Assembly: GCF_030704305.1 (NCBI RefSeq)
Contig: NZ_CP131935.1
Coordinates: 1,798,001-1,862,000, forward strand
Length of the DNA stretch: 64,000 nt
Reading direction: 5' to 3'
DNA from: Massilia sp. R2A-15
GTDB taxonomy: Bacteria; Pseudomonadota; Gammaproteobacteria; Burkholderiales; Burkholderiaceae_D
The translations under genes and the position numbers were made by a program. The notes below the pieces were generated by a model. The model made no database searches, was not told the origin of the DNA, and worked only from the letters and a program-made list of their open reading frames with translations. Position 1 is the first letter of the stretch, and each line of letters starts with the position of its first letter. Positions 24,598-33,290 of the stretch are shown one piece after another.

Positions 24598-26055
24598 ATG
24601 TCGATTCAATTAATGTGTGACCTCGCAGAAGCGGCGATTCCGCTGCGCCATCCCTGGCAGACCAGCGTCGGCAGTTGCCATGCACCCACCGCGCTGCGCG
24701 CCGATTGGCAGGCGCAACTGCGCCAGGCCAGGCAGGATCTGGATTTCCGTTACGTGCGTTTCCACGGCATCCTGTGCGACGATATGGGCACCCTGATTTG
24801 CCAGGACGAGAAATTCCTGTATTCGTTCTTCAACACCGACCAGATTTTCGACTTTTTGCTGTCGATCGGGATGCGGCCGATCGTCGAACTGTCCTTCATG
24901 CCCGCCACGCTGTCGTCGGGCGGGAACATCGTGTTTCATTACAAGGCCAACATCACGCCGCCGAAGGACTATGCGCAGTGGGGCGAACTGGTGCGCCGGC
25001 TGGTGGCGCACTGGGTCGATCGCTACGGCATCGACGAGGTGGCCCAATGGTATTTCGAGGTATGGAACGAACCGAACCTGGAGGCGTTCTGGACCGGCGG
25101 ACAGGAAGGCTATTTCAAGTTGTATGCCAGTTCCGCCAATGCGATCAAGGCGGTCGATCCGCGCTTGCGCGTCGGCGGTCCCGCCACCGCGCAGAACGCC
25201 TGGATCGAGGAGTTTCTCGGCTATTGCGCAGTGAACCAGCTGCCTGTCGATTTCATCAGCACGCATTTCTATCCGACCGACGCCTTCGGTGAAATTGGTG
25301 CCGATACGGTCACCCAACTCGAGCATGCGCCGCTCGACGTGATGCGCGTTCGCGCTCTGGCCGCGCGCGAACAGGGGCAGGGCCGGCCGCTGCTCTACAC
25401 CGAGTGGAACGTCACGTCGAATCCACGCGACCCACTGCACGATCATGCGTGGGCGGCGGCGCTCGCGGTGCGCATCCTGATGAGCGTGGACGATGTCGTG
25501 GACGCTTACAGTTACTGGACCTTTACCGACATATTCGAGGAAAACTATTTTCCCAGCCTGCCGTTTCACGGCGGCTTTGGCCTGATGAACCTGCATGGCA
25601 TCCCCAAGCCGATCTACCGCGCCTTCCAGATGCTGCGGCGGCTGGGGGATCGACATCATCCGGTCGCGCAAGAGCATCCGACCGTTGTGCTGTGGGTAGG
25701 CGAACAGGGCGCCGACGCGGCCGGATGCAATATATTGTGTATCAATCAGGCGATGCCGCGCCATCCGATCGCCGACGAGACCGTGGCCCTCACGCTGTAC
25801 GGCTGCGCCGCGCGGCGGGTGCGCGCCGTCTGGATCGAACGTATCGATGAGGAAAACTGCAACCCGGCCAGGCAGTGGGAGCAAATGGGCCGGCCCGAGT
25901 ATCTTGCCAAGGCTCAGGTCGCGGAACTGGTGGCGGTATCGGTTCCGCCACGCACGGCGGTGGGGTTCGTGCAGGATGGCGACGCGCTGCGGCTCGAGTT
26001 CGGGATTCCGGCGCAGGCGCTCGCTTTCCTGCGGGTAGACTGGGAGAACGCATGA
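24598..26055 (+). CDS. GH39-family glycoside hydrolase (beta-xylosidase-like)
   Basis: The 485-residue (beta/alpha)8 glycosidase has the GH39 clan-A residues: acid/base Glu158 in FEVWNEPN and nucleophile Glu269 in LLYTEWNVTS. FISTHFYP and YSYWTFTDIFEE also match the family. GH39 includes beta-xylosidases, alpha-iduronidases and exopolysaccharide glycosidases, so the substrate is open. No signal peptide is seen, which implies a cytoplasmic substrate. It is the first gene of a four-gene operon; its stop overlaps the next ATG (ATGA). Confidence 0.85.
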   Translation: MSIQLMCDLAEAAIPLRHPWQTSVGSCHAPTALRADWQAQLRQARQDLDFRYVRFHGILCDDMGTLICQDEKFLYSFFNTDQIFDFLLSIGMRPIVELSFMPATLSSGGNIVFHYKANITPPKDYAQWGELVRRLVAHWVDRYGIDEVAQWYFEVWNEPNLEAFWTGGQEGYFKLYASSANAIKAVDPRLRVGGPATAQNAWIEEFLGYCAVNQLPVDFISTHFYPTDAFGEIGADTVTQLEHAPLDVMRVRALAAREQGQGRPLLYTEWNVTSNPRDPLHDHAWAAALAVRILMSVDDVVDAYSYWTFTDIFEENYFPSLPFHGGFGLMNLHGIPKPIYRAFQMLRRLGDRHHPVAQEHPTVVLWVGEQGADAAGCNILCINQAMPRHPIADETVALTLYGCAARRVRAVWIERIDEENCNPARQWEQMGRPEYLAKAQVAELVAVSVPPRTAVGFVQDGDALRLEFGIPAQALAFLRVDWENA

Positions 26056-27407
26056 TCGATGAAGGGAGCCAGGACCAATTCCTGACCAGCCTGCAGCGCG
26101 ATTCCTTCGACTATTTTGTCAAGGAGACCAACCTGCGCAACGGTCTGGTGAAGGACAAGTCGGCCGACGACTGGCCGGCCAGCATCGCCGCGGTCGGCAT
26201 GGCACTGACGGTGTATCCGATTGGCGTCAAGCGCGGCCTGATGTCGCGCGAGCACGCGGCCAGGCGCACCCTGACGACGCTGCAGTTCTTCGCGCAGAGC
26301 GAGCAAAGCGAGTCGCCCGGCGCCACCGGCTACAAGGGCTTTTACTATCATTTCCTCGACATGGAGACGGGCAAGCGCGCCTGGGATTGCGAGCTGTCGA
26401 GCATCGATACAGCGCTGCTGATGGCCGGCGTGCTCGCGGCGGCGGCGTTCTTCGACGCCGACAACGAACACGAGGCCACCATCCGCAGCCTGGCCGATCT
26501 GCTCTACCGCCGCGTCGACTGGCAATGGATGCTTGCCGGTTCGCCCTTGATCTGCCACGGCTGGAAGCCGGAAACCGGTTTCCTGCCGTATCACTGGGAA
26601 GGGTATGACGAGGCGCTGATCCTGTATATCCTGGCGCTCGGCTCGCCGACACTGCCGGTCGAGCCGGCCAGTTACGCCGCCTGGCTGGCCAGCTATGAAT
26701 GGAAGTCGATCTACGATATCGATTACCTGTATGCCGGGCCGCTGTTCATCCACCAGATGTCGCACGTCTGGCTTGACCTGCGCGGCGTGCAGGACAGCTT
26801 CATGCAGGAGCGGGGCATCGATTACTTCGAAAACAGCCGGCGCGCGACACTGGTGCAGCAGCAGTATGCGATCCGCAATCCATTCAATTTCGAGCAGTAC
26901 GGCGAATTCTGCTGGGGCGTCACCGCCAGCGACGGACCTGGCTACGTCGGCAAGAAGGTCAAGGGCGTCCAGCGCATCTTCTTCGATTACGTCGCGCGCG
27001 GCGTGCCCTACGGCCCCGATGACGGTACGCTGGCGCCTTGGGCGGTAGTGGCCAGCCTGCCGTTCGCGCCGGAGGTGGTGCTGCCGACGATCGAAGCATT
27101 CTGGCGCATGCGCCTGCACGAAGTGAATCCTTACGGTTTCAAGGCATCGTTCTCGCCGACCTACCATCTCGAGGGCGAGCGCCAGCACAAGGCGGGCTGG
27201 GTTTCGCCCTACCATTTCGGCATCAATGAAGGCCCGACCATCGTGATGATCGAGAACTACCGCACCGGCTTCGTGTGGAACCTGATGCGCCACTGTTCCT
27301 ACATTCAGGCCGGCCTGCGCCGGGCCGGCTTCACCGGCGGCTGGCTCGATGCCGCCGTCACCGGCGGCTGGCTCGATGCCGCCGTCACTCCAGACAAGGC
27401 TCAATAA
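26052..27407 (+). CDS. glucoamylase-domain protein, GH144-like beta-1,2-glucanase family
   Basis: The 451-residue (alpha/alpha)6-barrel protein is of the glycoamylase domain group (PF10091), which contains GH144 endo-beta-1,2-glucanases. Recognisable blocks are TNLRNGLVKDKS, ATGYKGFYYHFLDMETGKRA, ELSSIDTALLMAGVL, FIHQMSHVWLDLRG and GINEGPTIVMIENYRTG. Most relatives are exported, but no signal peptide is visible here. Start at the ATG overlapping the GH39 stop. The C-terminus contains a nine-residue tandem duplication (TGGWLDAAV twice). Confidence 0.82.
   Translation: MIDEGSQDQFLTSLQRDSFDYFVKETNLRNGLVKDKSADDWPASIAAVGMALTVYPIGVKRGLMSREHAARRTLTTLQFFAQSEQSESPGATGYKGFYYHFLDMETGKRAWDCELSSIDTALLMAGVLAAAAFFDADNEHEATIRSLADLLYRRVDWQWMLAGSPLICHGWKPETGFLPYHWEGYDEALILYILALGSPTLPVEPASYAAWLASYEWKSIYDIDYLYAGPLFIHQMSHVWLDLRGVQDSFMQERGIDYFENSRRATLVQQQYAIRNPFNFEQYGEFCWGVTASDGPGYVGKKVKGVQRIFFDYVARGVPYGPDDGTLAPWAVVASLPFAPEVVLPTIEAFWRMRLHEVNPYGFKASFSPTYHLEGERQHKAGWVSPYHFGINEGPTIVMIENYRTGFVWNLMRHCSYIQAGLRRAGFTGGWLDAAVTGGWLDAAVTPDKAQ
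27336..27389 (+). repeat. 27-bp tandem duplication in the 3' end of the glucanase gene
   Basis: Two in-frame 27-base copies beginning GGCGGCTGGCTCGATGCC lie at 27336-27362 and 27363-27389 and differ only at the last base. They add nine residues to the C-terminus and look like a recent slippage event. Confidence 0.9.
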
Positions 27408-27409
27408 CA

Positions 27410-28192
27410 ATGCAAATCGAACTCACAGGAAAAGTCGCGCTGGTCACTGGCGCGGCAACGGGCATCGGCCAGGGCATTGCGTTGGCGCTGGCCCGCTGCG
27501 GCGCCCATGTTGTCGCCAATTATTTTGGCAATCCGGAGGCGGTGACGCAAACGGTCGATGCGATCCGCGCCGCTGGCGGAAGCGCGACCGCGATCGAAGC
27601 CGACGTGTCCGATCCGGGCCAGGTCCAGGCGATGTTCGAACGCGCCGACAGCGAGTGCGGATCGCCCGACATCCTGATCAACTGCGCCGGCATCGATGGG
27701 CACAGCGCGCTGGGATGGGACGCCGATCCGGCCAGCTGGCGCAAGGTAGTCGAGGTCAACCTGTTCGGTTCCTTTTACTGTGCGCAGGCGGCGCTCAAGC
27801 GCATGACCGCTCGGCGCGCCGGCGTCATCCTCAATATCACGTCGGTGCACGAGACCATTGCCTGGACCGGCTACAGCGCCTACACATCCAGCAAGGCGGG
27901 GCTGTCGATGCTGACCAAGACGCTGGCGCAGGAGGCGGCGCCGTTCGGCGTGCGGGTGCTGGCGCTGGCGCCCGGCGCGATCCAGACCGCGATCAACCAG
28001 GAGGTGTGGAGCGACGCGGCCGGCTTGCCGGACCTGCTGGAGAAGATCCCGTTGAACCGCATGGGGCAGGTTGGGGAGATTGCCAAGATGGCGGCGGTGC
28101 TGGTGTCCGATCTCGGCTCGTACGTGACGGGGACGACGGTGCTGGTCGATGGCGGCATGACCGACTACCCAAGCTTCGCGCATGGAGGTTAG
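27410..28192 (+). CDS. SDR-family NAD(P)-dependent dehydrogenase
   Basis: The 260-residue classical short-chain dehydrogenase has the cofactor motif TGAATGIG (residues 13-20), the NCAG motif, catalytic YTSSK preceded by ITS, and C-terminal GTTVLVDGGM. It is closest in style to glucose 1-dehydrogenase or 3-oxoacyl-ACP reductase-like enzymes. Between a glucanase and a GMC oxidoreductase, oxidation of a sugar is more likely than fatty acid synthesis; this is inference. It starts two bases after the glucanase stop. Confidence 0.88.
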   Translation: MQIELTGKVALVTGAATGIGQGIALALARCGAHVVANYFGNPEAVTQTVDAIRAAGGSATAIEADVSDPGQVQAMFERADSECGSPDILINCAGIDGHSALGWDADPASWRKVVEVNLFGSFYCAQAALKRMTARRAGVILNITSVHETIAWTGYSAYTSSKAGLSMLTKTLAQEAAPFGVRVLALAPGAIQTAINQEVWSDAAGLPDLLEKIPLNRMGQVGEIAKMAAVLVSDLGSYVTGTTVLVDGGMTDYPSFAHGG

Positions 28193-28200
28193 CGCGCGAG

Positions 28201-29763
28201 ATGAACCCCAATCACTACGACATCGTCATCATCGGCAGTGGCGCCGGCGGCGGCACGCTTGCCCTTAGCCTTGCGCCCGAGGGCAAGCGCATTCTGATCA
28301 TCGAACGCGGGGATTTTCTGCGCCGCGAACAGGACAACTGGAATCCGTCCGCGGTGTTCGTGCAGGCCAAATACCAGTCGCCGGAGATCTGGCGGGACGG
28401 CGAAGGCCGCGCGTTCCGGCCCGGAATTCAATACTACGTGGGCGGAAATACGAAATTTTACGGCGCCGCTTTGCTGCGCCTGCGCGCGGAAGACTTCGGC
28501 GAAATACTCCATCACGGCGGCGTTTCGCCGGCCTGGCCGGTGAGCTACGCGCAGTTCGAGCCGTATTACTGCGCGGCAGAAGCGCTGTTCCATGTACACG
28601 GCGCCCGTGGTGCGGATCCGACCGAGCCGCCTTCATCGCGACCTTACCCCTATCCGCCGGTGTCCCACGAACCGCGTATCGCCGAACTCGCCACGGCACT
28701 GACCGGCGAGGGCTTGCATCCGTTTCCCTTGCCGCTTGGGATACTGCTGGACGAGCATGAGGGCAAGGTCGACCGGCACAGCCCATGCATCCGGTGCGAT
28801 GCCTTCGACGGCTTTCCATGCCTGCTCGGCGCCAAGGCGGATGCACAGACGATTTGCTTGGAGCCGGCGTTGACGTATCCGAACGTCACGCTGCTGACCA
28901 ATGCCTATGTGGAGAAGCTCGGCACCGATGCGGGCGGACGCAACGTCAACAGTGTTCACGTTCGCCGCGGCGGCGCGTCGGAAATCTACAGTGGCGACAT
29001 CGTCGTCGTTGCCTGCGGTGCGATCAATTCCGCGGCACTGTTGCTGCGCTCGGCCTCGCCCCAGCATCCGACAGGACTGGCCAATAGTTCCGATGTCGTC
29101 GGTCGCCACTACATGCGCCACAATAATTCGGCCTTCATGGCGGTGAGCCGGCGCCGCAACGACACCGTGTTCCAGAAGACCTTAGCAATCAACGATTACT
29201 ACTTCGGCGCGCCCGACTGGGAATACCCGCTCGGCCACATCCAGATGCTCGGCAAATCCCACGGCGCCACAATGGCCGCGGAACTACCAGCCTGGCTGCC
29301 GTTTCATCCGGAGCTGGCGCTATCCGAACTGGCCGGCCACGCGATCGATTTCTGGCTCACGTCGGAAGACTTGCCCGACCCGGCCAACCGCGTCACGCTG
29401 GCCGACGATGGCGGCATCGTGCTCAATCTTGCGCCGAACAATATGGAAGGCCACCACCGGCTGCGCGAAAAGCTGCGCGAGATGCTCGATGCGATGGATT
29501 GCCATCCGCACCTGCTACCTCGCAATCTGTATCTCGGCAAGGATATTCCGATTGGCGGCACAGCCCACCAAAACGGAACGATTCGCTTCGGCAGCGATCC
29601 CGCTACGTCCGCGCTGGACGTCAACTGCAAAGCGCATGACCTCGACAATCTCTATGTTGTCGACGCCAGTTTCTTTGTGTCGTGCGGTGCAGTCAATCCT
29701 TCGCTGACCATCATCGCCAACGCGCTGCGCGTGGCCGATCATCTGCGCCAGCGGATGCGCTGA
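28201..29763 (+). CDS. GMC-family FAD oxidoreductase
   Basis: The 520-residue flavoprotein has an N-terminal dinucleotide fold (IVIIGSGAGGGTLALSLA) and an IERGDF acidic end of the ribose site. The C-terminal GMC block contains GGTAHQNGTIRFG, LYVVDASFFVS and NPSLTIIANALRVAD. It resembles gluconate 2-dehydrogenase or glucose/choline oxidoreductase members that oxidise sugars or polyols. HxxNPS-type catalytic residues fit, with AHQN and the NPS motif visible. No twin-arginine signal is present. It ends the GH39-glucanase-SDR-GMC operon, eight bases after the SDR stop. Confidence 0.88.
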   Translation: MNPNHYDIVIIGSGAGGGTLALSLAPEGKRILIIERGDFLRREQDNWNPSAVFVQAKYQSPEIWRDGEGRAFRPGIQYYVGGNTKFYGAALLRLRAEDFGEILHHGGVSPAWPVSYAQFEPYYCAAEALFHVHGARGADPTEPPSSRPYPYPPVSHEPRIAELATALTGEGLHPFPLPLGILLDEHEGKVDRHSPCIRCDAFDGFPCLLGAKADAQTICLEPALTYPNVTLLTNAYVEKLGTDAGGRNVNSVHVRRGGASEIYSGDIVVVACGAINSAALLLRSASPQHPTGLANSSDVVGRHYMRHNNSAFMAVSRRRNDTVFQKTLAINDYYFGAPDWEYPLGHIQMLGKSHGATMAAELPAWLPFHPELALSELAGHAIDFWLTSEDLPDPANRVTLADDGGIVLNLAPNNMEGHHRLREKLREMLDAMDCHPHLLPRNLYLGKDIPIGGTAHQNGTIRFGSDPATSALDVNCKAHDLDNLYVVDASFFVSCGAVNPSLTIIANALRVADHLRQRMR

Positions 29764-29772
29764 CGGGGGGGC

Positions 29773-30064
29773 TCAGGCTACGACGCGCAGCCCGACGTGC
29801 AGCGGTGCGGGCACGGTAGAGAGCTGACGAGCATCGATGACACCCGGCGCTGGTGAAGCGCTGACGTGACCTGGAAGCAAACCCTGCGAGTAGTTCGTTG
29901 CGCCGGCGCGTTTCGGCGCGCTTGTGCGACGGCACATGGGGGGAAACTTCCATCGTCGCCGACGCGGAGATAACTTCGTGATCGTCGTTGCCGCTGCGCT
30001 CGGCCTGTAGCTCCTGCTGCGATCCGGTACGATCTTGCAATGGTCGGCTCGACCACGGTGGCAT
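29773..30064 (-). pseudogene. 3' remnant of a DUF535 (VirK/YbjX) gene
   Basis: Leftward translation in shifting frames gives pieces of the C-terminus of the intact DUF535 protein at 59744-60721. PSHKRAETRRRNELL matches PSHKRAEARRRNELL, DARQLSTV matches DQRRLSTM, and APLHVGLRVVA plus stop matches APLHEGLRAAA plus stop. Only the last 100 or so residues remain, with frameshifts. Bases 30065-30360 hold no gene. Confidence 0.75.
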
Positions 30065-30360
30065 GCCCCGCCTTCTGAGCGAACGGGGGCGATCGTGAAG
30101 TTACCCCAAGCGAATCAGCATTCCGTTGCCTTGCATCGTCACAAGCCTGGCCGATACAGCAGCGGTAGCACGGTGCGTGGCCGACTTGCAGCGCTTGTCG
30201 TCGCCGACTTTCGCCTCTACAGTTGTGGTCGCCTGCGATAACTCCGGTGTCGCTGGTGAACCGGAACTGCGCCAGCGCAGTCATTCGAATGGACCGTTGA
30301 TTACGCATGTGTAAGAACGCGCCACGTGAGCATTAACCTGTCGCGGTTGTAATTTCGAAG

Positions 30361-30630
30361 GTGAGGGAATTGAACTATGATTTCTGCGTCGTGCAGCGCC
30401 CGACTGCGCGCGGCTTCGTTTCACCATTGATGACTATGAGTACGGCGCGTAATTTTATAAGGCAGGCGAAGCGAGACAGCATCGTCATTGCAGATCTCTG
30501 CAAGGTGCATCAGGCGCTGGAGCTGCTTCATGATGCGCAGATCCCGTTCGGTGCTGATGGCTCGTTCATCGACCTTGAGCGCGAGATCGATGCACTTGAG
30601 CGGGCACTGCGACTGCTTGGGATGGAATAG
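30361..30630 (+). CDS. possible small helical protein
   Basis: An open frame gives 89 residues from a GTG, or about 66 from an ATG at 30430. The C-terminal part is an amphipathic helix pair (VIADLCKVHQALELLHDAQ, IDLEREIDALERALRLLG) that looks protein-like. No good ribosome site is present for either start. It is not recognised and could be a remnant. Confidence 0.3.
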   Translation: MRELNYDFCVVQRPTARGFVSPLMTMSTARNFIRQAKRDSIVIADLCKVHQALELLHDAQIPFGADGSFIDLEREIDALERALRLLGME

Positions 30631-31475
30631 TGGTCGCGGTCTTGCGGCGTGTCCCGCTGCCGCGCCGCCATATGGTTTCCCCTGGAACACATGATTAACG
30701 CTCCATGTCGCGTTCAATTCAAGAGTAGCTTTTCCGGATAACGTCTCCGCGAAGCGCCTGTTCGTTCAGGGAAACGATCAGCAAACGATTCCGCTGGTCA
30801 GACCGATTTTGTAATTTTTCCAAACTCGCGTTCACTCGGCCACTCCCACAGAAATAGCACGAGGTCGCAGGTCGTGTGCGGGCCGAAGATATTTTGCGTG
30901 GCACTGCGACTGACGCGCAAGCGCATTTATCCTCTGTGTGCTTGCGTGGTGATTGAATTTCGTGGCGGTTCGCACGGATGTGTTATTTTGAATTGCGCGA
31001 TATCGTTCAGCCAAGCATTCCCCTTCGTGCTTTTCGTGAAGCACACGCAAAAGCCGCAGAACCGTTTTTCTACCCCACTCTGTTAGGAATGGGACGTGGG
31101 AGGGCGGTACGCCTGATGCAAAAAGCGAAACGAAAGATGCCATTCATGTCACAACGAAATTCGCGATACTATTGCTAAAGTACAAACGCTCCGCGCTGGC
31201 AGTGAAAGTTGGTTTGAAGCGGTGAGCCAGGTAAATAAGGCCAATAGCGATCACATGGGCGAGGAGGAGCGCCAGGGCTTGGCCGATTTTCGTCAAACCG
31301 TGGACCTGAGCACTCGTCACGATCTAGCAATAGAATTTGCGGTTTTTGAAGCCAAACATTTCAGCGGAGTGGTCCTCAAGAAATCGATCCGTCTACGTAT
31401 GTGGAGACTCAATAGGTCGACTCCGACCGCAATCCGGGCCAAGAAGGGCAGCTGCTTTCCATTACCTGTAGGCGT
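30631..31475. other. intergenic region without a supported gene
   Basis: Several short frames exist on both strands, but none has a ribosome site or recognisable sequence. The frame across 31222-31551 runs through a terminator hairpin and into the gene on the other strand, so it is not counted as a gene. Confidence 0.4.
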
Positions 31476-31498
31476 AAAAAAGCGGGCAATTGCCCGCT
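31476..31498 (-). terminator. rho-independent terminator of the DUF3761 gene
   Basis: The 18-bp palindrome AGCGGGCAATTGCCCGCT (31481-31498) is followed, on the leftward strand, by a run of six T. It lies 25 bases after the stop of the leftward DUF3761 gene. Confidence 0.85.
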
Positions 31499-31522
31499 TC
31501 GTTGACCTGTGGCCGAATCGCC

Positions 31523-31996
31523 TTAGGCGGCACAAGCCTTTCCATGGCTGACGTGGAACCCTTTGCTCTTTGCATCTGCTTCAGTCATGTACTCGCCTTT
31601 TTTGGTCTTACCGTAATATTTATCGTTGGCGCAGTGATAGACCTTGCTCGAAGTATTGACCCACACCTTACCGGCTCCTCCGCCGGCGGCCGGTGCGGCT
31701 GATGCAGTCGCTTCATTTGTTGCTTTCACGCTAGAACTCGGAGCGGGCGTTGTAGCTGAACTAGCGGCGGTGGAAGCTGCCACTGCTGTCGACGCCTTCT
31801 TATCCACTCCACCGTGGCCGCTACACGCACCGCGCATGCTTGCGCCGTCAAAACTTGTGCCGTCTTTGCACATGGCATGGACAGCGGCAGCTTGGGCACT
31901 AGCGGCGGTTTTTGCTGGCGGGGTCGATGCGGCTTGTGAAAATGCTGAGCCGCTGATCAAACAGCAGGCCAAGATGGAAAGTGCTGATATTTTCAT
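31523..31996 (-). CDS. exported DUF3761-containing protein
   Basis: The 157-residue precursor has a signal peptide (about 1-20, [10 protein letters not shown]). A DUF3761 core follows ([21 protein letters not shown]), then an Ala/Ser/Thr-rich linker. The C-terminal module [20 protein letters not shown] is common in betaproteobacterial cell-envelope proteins. GGAG lies seven bases before the ATG at 31996. Function is unknown. Four cysteines could form two disulfides. Confidence 0.8.
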   Translation of the reverse strand: MKISALSILACCLISGSAFSQAASTPPAKTAASAQAAAVHAMCKDGTSFDGASMRGACSGHGGVDKKASTAVAASTAASSATTPAPSSSVKATNEATASAAPAAGGGAGKVWVNTSSKVYHCANDKYYGKTKKGEYMTEADAKSKGFHVSHGKACAA

Positions 31997-32181
31997 GGGA
32001 TAACTCCGGTTAGCGCACGAAAATACGTGCTTGTTAGTATCATGTTCCATCGAGAGAAATTTCGACGCTCGATACGTCGTGCGTTCCCTAATGCAGGGCG
32101 CGCAAACGCGGATCACCTCACTCCGTAGGTATCGGCTCTCAAACGACGTCGAGTCACTGGACCTTGCTCGACAACGGAAGG

Positions 32182-32223
32182 TCCGCTTTTGGCCGGTTGC
32201 AGACTGTCGCGACCGACAGTTCT
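32182..32223. repeat. copy of the GCTTTTGGCCG intergenic repeat
   Basis: Contains CCGCTTTTGGCCGGTTGCAG followed by TGTCGCGACCGACAG. It is a partial copy of the family described at 35640-35755. The surrounding gap 31997-32307 has no gene. Confidence 0.55.
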
Positions 32224-32307
32224 CAACCAAACTCGGCCTAGGACGTACAGAAACTGAATGCCTGCTTCCGGCCAGCGACGGTAATCAGGGATGCTCCGGG
32301 GAGCTGA

Positions 32308-33111
32308 TCATTTGTCTACGCTTCGAAGCTGTGGTCCTCGTGCCCCGTCTTTCTCACAAGAGTATGTATTTTCCCGTACAGAAAAACTGCCCTCATGAGA
32401 GTAAATGATTTGCTCTATTTCGTTCTCACTGCCGTGGTCACCACACGCCAAATCCGTAATTGTGGTTTTCCTACCTGCTGCCAACAAGGCCATCCATGCG
32501 CCGCGTTGCAGAACAAGTGGGCGCTCCGGATGAGCGGCCGTTGAGAAAGCGTGCAATTTAGGAAACTTCCGGGAAATACCAATAAGCATGGCTTCCTGTT
32601 TGCCACAAGGCACGTTCCCTACCTGTAGCAGGAAACTCGCCTTCATTCCGTCTTGCGTAAAATCTCTGAGATCCATAACATCGACAGGCGATCGTTTCCG
32701 CAGTTCGATTTCAAACTCACGCACCTTGGTGCGGTCACCGAAATCGTCGCTAGGGTCGTTCAGCCTGCGCGGTAAAAGCACCAGTGCGGCATTTCCGTTA
32801 TCAGCCGGGTTGTCGAATTCGGCAAATAGTGGAGATAAGTCCATACTTTCGAGCAACGCGTCGTTATGTTTTCGCTCCAGGAACAAATGACCCTGTTCGC
32901 CGTACGTAAAGCCACTACAGGGACATGTAACTGCTTGGGTCATTTCCAAGGCTGAGCAAACAGGTCGCACTGGCCCTGACCACCTGAGCGTCCATTCCTC
33001 GAGGGTTCCATCGACAACGACCGTACGACGCTGGCGAATGGTATCTGCTGCCCACAGATTTACTGTAAGAAGAGAAAAAAGCGCTGCAAAGCACAAACGG
33101 ATGAGAAGCAT
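32308..33111 (-). CDS. exported hypothetical protein
   Basis: The 267-residue precursor has a clear signal peptide (LLIRLCFAALFSLLTVNLWA, cleaved near residue 21). The mature protein begins with a short strand-rich part containing VVVDGTLEEWTLRWSGP. It has a central Cys pair (TQAVTCPCSGFTYGEQGH) and later cysteines, with no recognised domain. It stands alone between two copies of the intergenic repeat. The start has no strong ribosome site. Confidence 0.6.
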   Translation of the reverse strand: MLLIRLCFAALFSLLTVNLWAADTIRQRRTVVVDGTLEEWTLRWSGPVRPVCSALEMTQAVTCPCSGFTYGEQGHLFLERKHNDALLESMDLSPLFAEFDNPADNGNAALVLLPRRLNDPSDDFGDRTKVREFEIELRKRSPVDVMDLRDFTQDGMKASFLLQVGNVPCGKQEAMLIGISRKFPKLHAFSTAAHPERPLVLQRGAWMALLAAGRKTTITDLACGDHGSENEIEQIIYSHEGSFSVRENTYSCEKDGARGPQLRSVDK

Positions 33112-33167
33112 GTCATTTCAACGTAAAAATAAGCTGAAGACGAATTTTATAGCGGATCATCCATTAT

Positions 33168-33270
33168 GACGTCTGCTCCCGACCCATTGCGGACGTTCGG
33201 AAATACTGCTGTTGATCAGGCCAACGGCGGCTGTGGGCCGGTTGCGGTGGCCGCAAGAGCTCCGCCGAAC
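33168..33270. repeat. rearranged copy of the intergenic repeat
   Basis: CCCGACCCATTGCGGACGTT at 33178 matches the right half of the family, and GGGCCGGTTGCGGTGGCCGC near 33235 resembles the left half, but the order is swapped. It lies between two leftward genes. Confidence 0.45.
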
Positions 33271-33290
33271 AGATCGCGCAGCGTAACCGC

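Noticed and set aside
25914..27410. Long leftward frame opposite the glucanase gene, and a similar one at 24610-25884 opposite the GH39 gene
   Set aside because: The rightward proteins carry catalytic motifs and coupled starts, while the leftward translations look random.
31222..31551. Possible 109-residue rightward gene
   Set aside because: It starts at a GTG without a ribosome site, runs through a clear terminator and ends antisense to the DUF3761 gene.
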